Notes under the pieces: model-generated | Databases searched by the model: none | Told to the model about the DNA's origin: nothing | The model's input: only the letters and a program-made list of their open reading frames with translations | Shown here: positions 53,630 to 58,563 of the stretch, piece by piece | Position numbering within the stretch: position 1 is the stretch's first letter | How the letters are laid out: each line of letters starts with the position of its first letter | Origin: Flavobacteriales bacterium TMED191 | GTDB taxonomy: Bacteria > Bacteroidota > Bacteroidia > Flavobacteriales > TMED113 | Reading direction: 5' to 3' | NCBI GenBank assembly: GCA_002171975.2 | Contig: NHIO02000038.1 | Span: 30,406-88,968, forward strand | Length of the DNA stretch: 58,563 nt | Made by a program: the position numbers and the translations under genes

Positions 53630-55048
53630 ATGTCACAAAATGTAAAAAAAAATGTAAAACTACCCCCTCAAGCTCTTGATTTTGAGGAAGCTGTATTAGG
53701 AGCAATTCTAATTGATAAAAATGCAATGGCTGAAGTTGGTGACATGTTAACACCAGAAGTTTTTTACAAAGATGCTCATAAAGAAATTTTCAAAGCTACA
53801 GAAACACTCTTTCAAAATGCAGAGCCTATTGATGTAATGACCGTAAAAAATCAATTACAACAAAATAAAAAACTTAAAGTATGTGGTGGAGCACATTACT
53901 TAGCTGAATTAACAAATAAAGTAATCTCATCTGCCAATATTGAATATCACTGTAGAATAATCGTCCAAAAACATATTCAAAGAGAATTAATAAGTACTTG
54001 TAGCGAAATTATTCAAAATTCATATGACGAGTCAACAGATGCAATTGAATTATTAGATCAAGTAGAAAGTAAAATATTTGCAATCAGTGAAGGTAACATA
54101 AAGAAAAAATATCTTAATGCTAGTAAACTTATACAAAATGCAATTAAAGAGATTGAAAGAATTGGCAATCTCCCATCAGGTTTAAGTGGAATTCCATCAG
54201 GTTTTCACGAAATTGATGAAATTACCAGTGGATGGCAAAATTCAGAGTTAATTATAATCGCTGCAAGACCAGGTATGGGAAAAACTGCATTTGTTTTATC
54301 AATGGCTAGAAATATTTCAGTAGACTATAAAATGCCTATTGCAATTTTTTCTTTAGAGATGTCATCTATTCAACTAATAACCCGACTAATTACTTCTGAA
54401 ACAGGTCTAAATCAACAAAAACTAAGATCTGGAAATTTAGAACCTCATGAATGGACTCAACTCCATCATAAAATAAAGCAAATTGAGCAAGCAAATATTT
54501 TTATTGACGACACTCCTGCCTTATCTATATTTGATTTAAGAGCGAAATGCAGAAGATTACAAAGCGAACATGGTATCAAAATGATTATTATTGACTATCT
54601 ACAACTCATGTCTACAAGGGATCACAAAGGAAATAGAGAACAAGAAATATCTCATATTTCTAGATCTTTAAAGAGTATTGCAAAAGAACTTGAAGTACCA
54701 GTGATTGCTCTATCTCAATTAAGTCGTGCAGTTGAAAATAGACCCGGAAAAAGACCAGTCCTTTCAGATCTTAGGGAATCAGGAGCAATTGAACAAGATG
54801 CAGATATTGTATCATTTATTTATAGACCTGAATATTATCAAATTAGTGAATGGGACTATCCACCTGCAGGTCCAACTGAGGGTGAAGCAGAGTTTATTAT
54901 AGCGAAACATCGAAATGGTCCAACTGATAACACAAGATTAAGATTTGAAAAACAACAAATTAAATTTTCAAACCTCTCTGACAATATCTACTCTACAGGT
55001 ATTGAGTCAGGTATAAATCAAGATTTAAATACCGATGATCAAATGTAA
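53630..55048 (+). CDS. dnaB: Replicative DNA helicase DnaB
   Basis: Hexameric helicase that drives the replication fork. In 472 residues it has the N-terminal DnaG-interacting domain (LPPQALDFEEAVLGAILID), a linker, and the RecA-like core with Walker A ARPGMGKTAF near residue 216, Walker B MIIIDYLQLM, QLSRAVENRPGKRP and the C-terminal RFEKQQIKF. No intein is present and length is normal. A serine/threonine/asparagine-rich tail ends the protein. Confidence 0.97.
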   Translation: MSQNVKKNVKLPPQALDFEEAVLGAILIDKNAMAEVGDMLTPEVFYKDAHKEIFKATETLFQNAEPIDVMTVKNQLQQNKKLKVCGGAHYLAELTNKVISSANIEYHCRIIVQKHIQRELISTCSEIIQNSYDESTDAIELLDQVESKIFAISEGNIKKKYLNASKLIQNAIKEIERIGNLPSGLSGIPSGFHEIDEITSGWQNSELIIIAARPGMGKTAFVLSMARNISVDYKMPIAIFSLEMSSIQLITRLITSETGLNQQKLRSGNLEPHEWTQLHHKIKQIEQANIFIDDTPALSIFDLRAKCRRLQSEHGIKMIIIDYLQLMSTRDHKGNREQEISHISRSLKSIAKELEVPVIALSQLSRAVENRPGKRPVLSDLRESGAIEQDADIVSFIYRPEYYQISEWDYPPAGPTEGEAEFIIAKHRNGPTDNTRLRFEKQQIKFSNLSDNIYSTGIESGINQDLNTDDQM

Positions 55049-55063
55049 AAAACTAATTATATT

Positions 55064-56314
55064 TTGAAATATTTTATCTATTTTTTCTCTATCACATACT
55101 TATCATTATCACAAGACATATTAGTGCCAATGGATAAAAGCAATCAAAAGAACCATCTCAAAGCTTATGGTTTAGCATACTGGGTTCTCGAACAAGATAT
55201 CGAAGTAGACTGGTTGTTAAATTACAGAGGTGGAAGTTTTATGTTTTCATATCATGAAGCAATCGAAAAGGAATGCATTTACAGAGGAGTTTCTTATGAG
55301 ACCGTATCGCCAGTTGAAAAAAATAATATATATATAGAAATTGCACATCCACAAAATAATTATGATATTATTAAGTTAGAAAAAGCACCTAAAATTGCAG
55401 TATACTCCCCTAAAAACAAACAACCATGGGATGATGCTGTAACCATGGTTTTAGAATATGCAGAAATACCTTATGATATAATATATGATGAAGAAATTAA
55501 TAATAACTTATTACCGCTTTATGACTGGTTACATCTACATCACGAAGATTTTACGGGGCAATATGGAAAATTCTATCGTTCGTTTAAAAATGCATCATGG
55601 TATATAAATCAAAAGAGAATTTTTGAGGAAAATGCTCAAAAACAAGGTTTTAGCAAGGTGTCAAAACAAAAACTAAATATAGTTAAGAAGATACAAGAAT
55701 ATACTGCTGGAGGTGGTTTCCTTTTTGCTATGTGCTCTGCAACTGACACATACGACATTGCATTATCTGCTGATAAAGTTGACATATGCGAATATATGTT
55801 TGATGGGGATCCTATTGATAAAAATGCACAAGAAAAATTAAATTATAATAATAGTTTTGCTTTTGAAAATTTCAAACTAGTGACTGATCCATTAGTTTAT
55901 GAATATTCAAATATCGATGTTACATCTACAAGAAATATTCAAGAAGAAAATGACTATTTTACATTATTCGAATTTTCAGCCAAATGGGATCCAATTCCAA
56001 CCATGCTATGTCAAAACCATACAAATATCGTTAAAGGATTTATAGGTCAAACAACAGCATTTAATAAAGATTTAATAAAAACTAATGTTCTTATTTTAGG
56101 TGAAAACAAATCATTAAATGAAGCAAGATACATTCATGGCGAATTTGGATTAGGTACATGGACATTTTATGGCGGTCACGACCCTGAAGATTATAAACAT
56201 CGTGTTGGAGATCCTAAAACAGAATTGGCATTATATCCTAATTCACCAGGCTACAGGTTAATACTTAATAATATTTTATTTCCAGCTGCTAAAAAAAAGA
56301 AACGAAAAACTTAA
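55064..56314 (+). CDS. Secreted Bacteroidota protein often labelled asparagine synthetase B
   Basis: A 416-residue protein with a likely signal peptide (residues 1-17, ending SLSQD), then DKSNQKNHLKAYGLAYWVL, VDWLLNYRGGSF, WLHLHHEDFTGQYGKF and GGGFLFAMCSATDTYDIAL. I recognise this as a conserved Bacteroidota family that databases tend to name asparagine synthetase B, but neither the N-terminal Cys2 of a class II glutaminase nor a PP-loop SGGxDS is present, so that name looks wrong. The GGG-x-x-F-A-M-C-S stretch resembles class I amidotransferase-like folds. It uses TTG, 15 bases after dnaB. Function unknown; the export signal argues against a biosynthetic role. Confidence 0.7.
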   Translation: MKYFIYFFSITYLSLSQDILVPMDKSNQKNHLKAYGLAYWVLEQDIEVDWLLNYRGGSFMFSYHEAIEKECIYRGVSYETVSPVEKNNIYIEIAHPQNNYDIIKLEKAPKIAVYSPKNKQPWDDAVTMVLEYAEIPYDIIYDEEINNNLLPLYDWLHLHHEDFTGQYGKFYRSFKNASWYINQKRIFEENAQKQGFSKVSKQKLNIVKKIQEYTAGGGFLFAMCSATDTYDIALSADKVDICEYMFDGDPIDKNAQEKLNYNNSFAFENFKLVTDPLVYEYSNIDVTSTRNIQEENDYFTLFEFSAKWDPIPTMLCQNHTNIVKGFIGQTTAFNKDLIKTNVLILGENKSLNEARYIHGEFGLGTWTFYGGHDPEDYKHRVGDPKTELALYPNSPGYRLILNNILFPAAKKKKRKT

Positions 56315-57972
56315 TCAATAAAACTCCATTTGACAGATAATCTTAATACTGGCTGAGGAAGTGTATATAAAGGAACATAAAAACTATCATTATATAACAA
56401 ACTACTTAAATGATCGAAAACACAGCCAATTGAAAAATTATTCTTAGATATATACAGACTTCCTGAAAAGAAAGGCATAATATTACTAATTACATTTCTT
56501 TGCTGGTAAAAAACATCTGTTAAGGGGAAAAATGAATTTGGATAATACTTAGAAAAAACAACTCCCTTTAATTTAGTTGATAAACTAATATCATTTATAA
56601 AAGATTTTTTATAAACTATTTCTTGATTAAAAAGAAGAAGTGGAACTGAAAGAATATCATTATCACTGTATTGTAAATACAATAAACTATTAAATGATAA
56701 ATTCCTTAAACTAAAAGTCTTCATAAATTTAACTTTAAAATAAAGAATAGGGTCGAAGGATTGAACAGGGTGTGCTAAATTATTAAAATAAAAATAATTT
56801 ACAGACCTATTAAAATATAAATCTACTGTTAGATTATATCTGTTAAAAAAAGAAAATGACCTTATTATTAACTGTTTTATATCCTTAAAACTATTCCAAT
56901 CCCAAATTAAACTATTATTATAATGCTGATTAAAAAAGTTTGGTCTTTTAGATAAAAAATTAATTGAAAATAACTGAGATAAATTTGTATTACTCTTCTT
57001 ATAATCTAGATTAAATGAGTAATTATTCTTACTATAACCAAGAGGGGAATAAGATATATTAAACTTTAATTTTGTTTGAATATTTTCATCAGTACCAAAG
57101 GAAAAAAAAATATCACCATTAACACTATTATCGTGTAAATTATTAGTGTTGTAATAAATGTGATTAATAGAAAAATCTAATTTTTTATAAAAAACTGAAA
57201 ATTCATTATCTAAAGTATTACAAAAAGTATAAAGATTATAGTTTAAAATTAAAGGATCAAGAGGACTTAACGTATAATAAAAAGATGAGGGAGAAGTGTC
57301 AGTATAGTCTCTTTGAAATTGTGAAAAATAGAATTTATGTTGAACTAATAAATCATCCTGAAATAAATAACTTTGTAGAAGTCTAAATTCTCTTTTCCTA
57401 ATGTTAACTGTTGCAAAATCTAAATAAGTATTTATTAAATCAGATGAAATATTGGGTTGATAGTTTTTAAGTCCACCATTTAATTGGTAATTAGCATTTA
57501 TTGAATTAAAATAAAAAGAGTTATTATAAGGCTTCTTTTTACTGAAAAAATCAAAGTACAATGAAAGATTACTGGACTTATTTAATTGATTATTATAAAA
57601 ACCCTCGGAACTTAAATTATTATAAATAAATTGAAAAATGGAAGTTTCCCCTATGGGTCTTTTTAAGTAAGACTTTAAAAAACCGCCTTCATTATATGAA
57701 TTTGTATATGATAAATGACTATTATTACTAGTGTCACGAATTACAGGGATATTGTTTAAAAAATCTATTTTTCTAACTTTTTGAGAATTGTGAAATAAAG
57801 CATTTTCAGATGACACAAATTGTGGCATTAAAAATAAAAGTGGATCTCCTAAATTATTGATTTCAAAAAAAATATTTTGTTCATCACCCAAAAAATAATT
57901 TTTTGAAAAATTAAACTCGCTTTGAGACATACATATATATAGTCCAAAAAAAAATAAAAAACGTAATAACAT
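56311..57972 (-). CDS. Putative outer-membrane porin (Porin_10-like)
   Basis: A 553-residue exported beta-rich protein: signal peptide at residues 1-17 (ending CMSQSE), then long runs of alternating aromatic and polar residues, very rich in Asn, Ser, Phe and Tyr, and the C-terminal LPQPVLRLSVKWSFID ending in a barrel-type strand. The pattern agrees with the putative-porin family of Bacteroidota that usually lies near housekeeping genes. Substrate is unknown. Its stop shares a TTAA palindrome with the convergent upstream gene, and it lies directly after the rRNA terminator on the same strand. Confidence 0.75.
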   Translation of the reverse strand: MLLRFLFFFGLYICMSQSEFNFSKNYFLGDEQNIFFEINNLGDPLLFLMPQFVSSENALFHNSQKVRKIDFLNNIPVIRDTSNNSHLSYTNSYNEGGFLKSYLKRPIGETSIFQFIYNNLSSEGFYNNQLNKSSNLSLYFDFFSKKKPYNNSFYFNSINANYQLNGGLKNYQPNISSDLINTYLDFATVNIRKREFRLLQSYLFQDDLLVQHKFYFSQFQRDYTDTSPSSFYYTLSPLDPLILNYNLYTFCNTLDNEFSVFYKKLDFSINHIYYNTNNLHDNSVNGDIFFSFGTDENIQTKLKFNISYSPLGYSKNNYSFNLDYKKSNTNLSQLFSINFLSKRPNFFNQHYNNSLIWDWNSFKDIKQLIIRSFSFFNRYNLTVDLYFNRSVNYFYFNNLAHPVQSFDPILYFKVKFMKTFSLRNLSFNSLLYLQYSDNDILSVPLLLFNQEIVYKKSFINDISLSTKLKGVVFSKYYPNSFFPLTDVFYQQRNVISNIMPFFSGSLYISKNNFSIGCVFDHLSSLLYNDSFYVPLYTLPQPVLRLSVKWSFID

Positions 57973-57989
57973 AGTTTTTTAAATATAGT

Positions 57990-58019
57990 AAAAAAAAAGC
58001 CCCAACTTATGTTGGGGCT
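57990..58019 (-). terminator. Intrinsic terminator of the rRNA operon
   Basis: On the minus strand AGCCCCAAC - ATAA - GTTGGGGCT is followed by eight T, six bases past the 5S 3' end; a strong rho-independent terminator. Confidence 0.92.
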
Positions 58020-58024
58020 GAAAA

Positions 58025-58132
58025 TTGGCGACGACATACTCTCCCAGTTTTACCTAGTACCATCTGCGCTAACAGGCTTAACTTCTCTGTTCGATATGGT
58101 AAGAGGTGATCCCTGTTGCTAAAGTCACCATA
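58025..58132 (-). rRNA. rrf: 5S ribosomal RNA
   Basis: On the minus strand the sequence begins TGGTGACTTTAGC, contains the conserved CACCTCTTACCATATCGAAC and AGAAGTTAAGCC, and closes with GTATGTCGTCGCCA. The terminal helix pairs TGGTGAC (58130-58124) with GTCGCCA (58032-58026), which sets the ends within one or two bases. It lies about 65 bases after the 23S 3' end with no tRNA between. Confidence 0.95.
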
Positions 58133-58194
58133 AGTGATTAATTAACAAATTAAGAAAGATTAAATTTTAACAATAATAAAATAAAAATTAAAAC

Positions 58195-58563
<369 letters not shown>

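Noticed and set aside
58133-58194. Possible tRNA between 23S and 5S rRNA
   Set aside because: The spacer is only about 60 bases, AT-rich, with no TPsiC or CCA-like sequence.

Overview
This 58.6 kb window is an AT-rich, gene-dense piece of chromosome from a Bacteroidota bacterium, most likely a marine-type member of the Flavobacteriales with a compact genome. The support is: TAnnTTTG-type -7 promoter boxes in front of many genes; a secreted protein with a type IX secretion (T9SS) C-terminal sorting tail; Bacteroidota-typical versions of GAPDH (long N-terminal extension), CarB (no allosteric domain) and Tgt (no zinc cysteines); families largely confined to the phylum (DUF4834, Porin_10-like, PASTA/RluD pair); and a TPP riboswitch in front of a TonB-dependent receptor. 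Genes commonly abut or overlap, and three convergent pairs share their stop codons on a 4-bp palindrome.

Layout. 1-4.3 kb: end of an unknown gene, a gcvT-comB-exonuclease operon on the minus strand, trxB, and the RNase P RNA gene with its own terminator. 4.3-8.1 kb: minus-strand operon dapF - heptaheme cytochrome c/TPR lipoprotein - mltG. 8.1-12.1 kb: long-form GAPDH, then glmM and a cysteine desulfurase. 12.2-16.9 kb: plus-strand run comA - rhodanese - DUF368 - aroE - uvrB. 16.9-21.6 kb: an SPFH protein, a VWA-like membrane protein, fabG and sucD. 21.7-25.2 kb: mnmE, then a TPP riboswitch and a frameshifted TonB-dependent receptor. 25.2-31.0 kb: potassium channel, EEP-family lipoprotein, PASTA protein with rluD, ddl, and rlmH with rdgB. 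31.1-35.8 kb: nadC, a giant M1 peptidase and a DUF2147 protein. 35.8-44.7 kb: a six-gene overlapping minus-strand operon from carB through DUF4834 and YfhO-like membrane proteins to two glycosyltransferases and a Wzx-like flippase. 44.8-48.8 kb: rpmH and a 1231-residue cysteine-rich T9SS cargo that begins with a cytochrome c-like domain. 48.8-58.0 kb: rsmG, tgt, an LptF/G permease, ispE, accA, dnaB, a secreted conserved protein and a putative porin. 58.0-58.6 kb: 5S rRNA and the 3' part of 23S rRNA on the minus strand.

How it fits together. Most genes are housekeeping: cell wall (dapF, mltG, glmM, ddl, DUF368), cofactors and lipids (nadC, ispE, accA, fabG), translation and RNA (rnpB, rpmH, rlmH, rsmG, tgt, mnmE, rluD, rRNA) and DNA (uvrB, dnaB). 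Features with more individuality are both early enzymes of the phosphosulfolactate route (ComA and ComB, about 10 kb apart), the cytochrome/TPR lipoprotein in a cell-wall operon, the surface-polysaccharide genes translationally linked to carB, and the riboswitch-controlled receptor whose frame is broken at a run of eight T. I see no mobile element, CRISPR array, tRNA or clear horizontally acquired island, and no convincing wholly new system.
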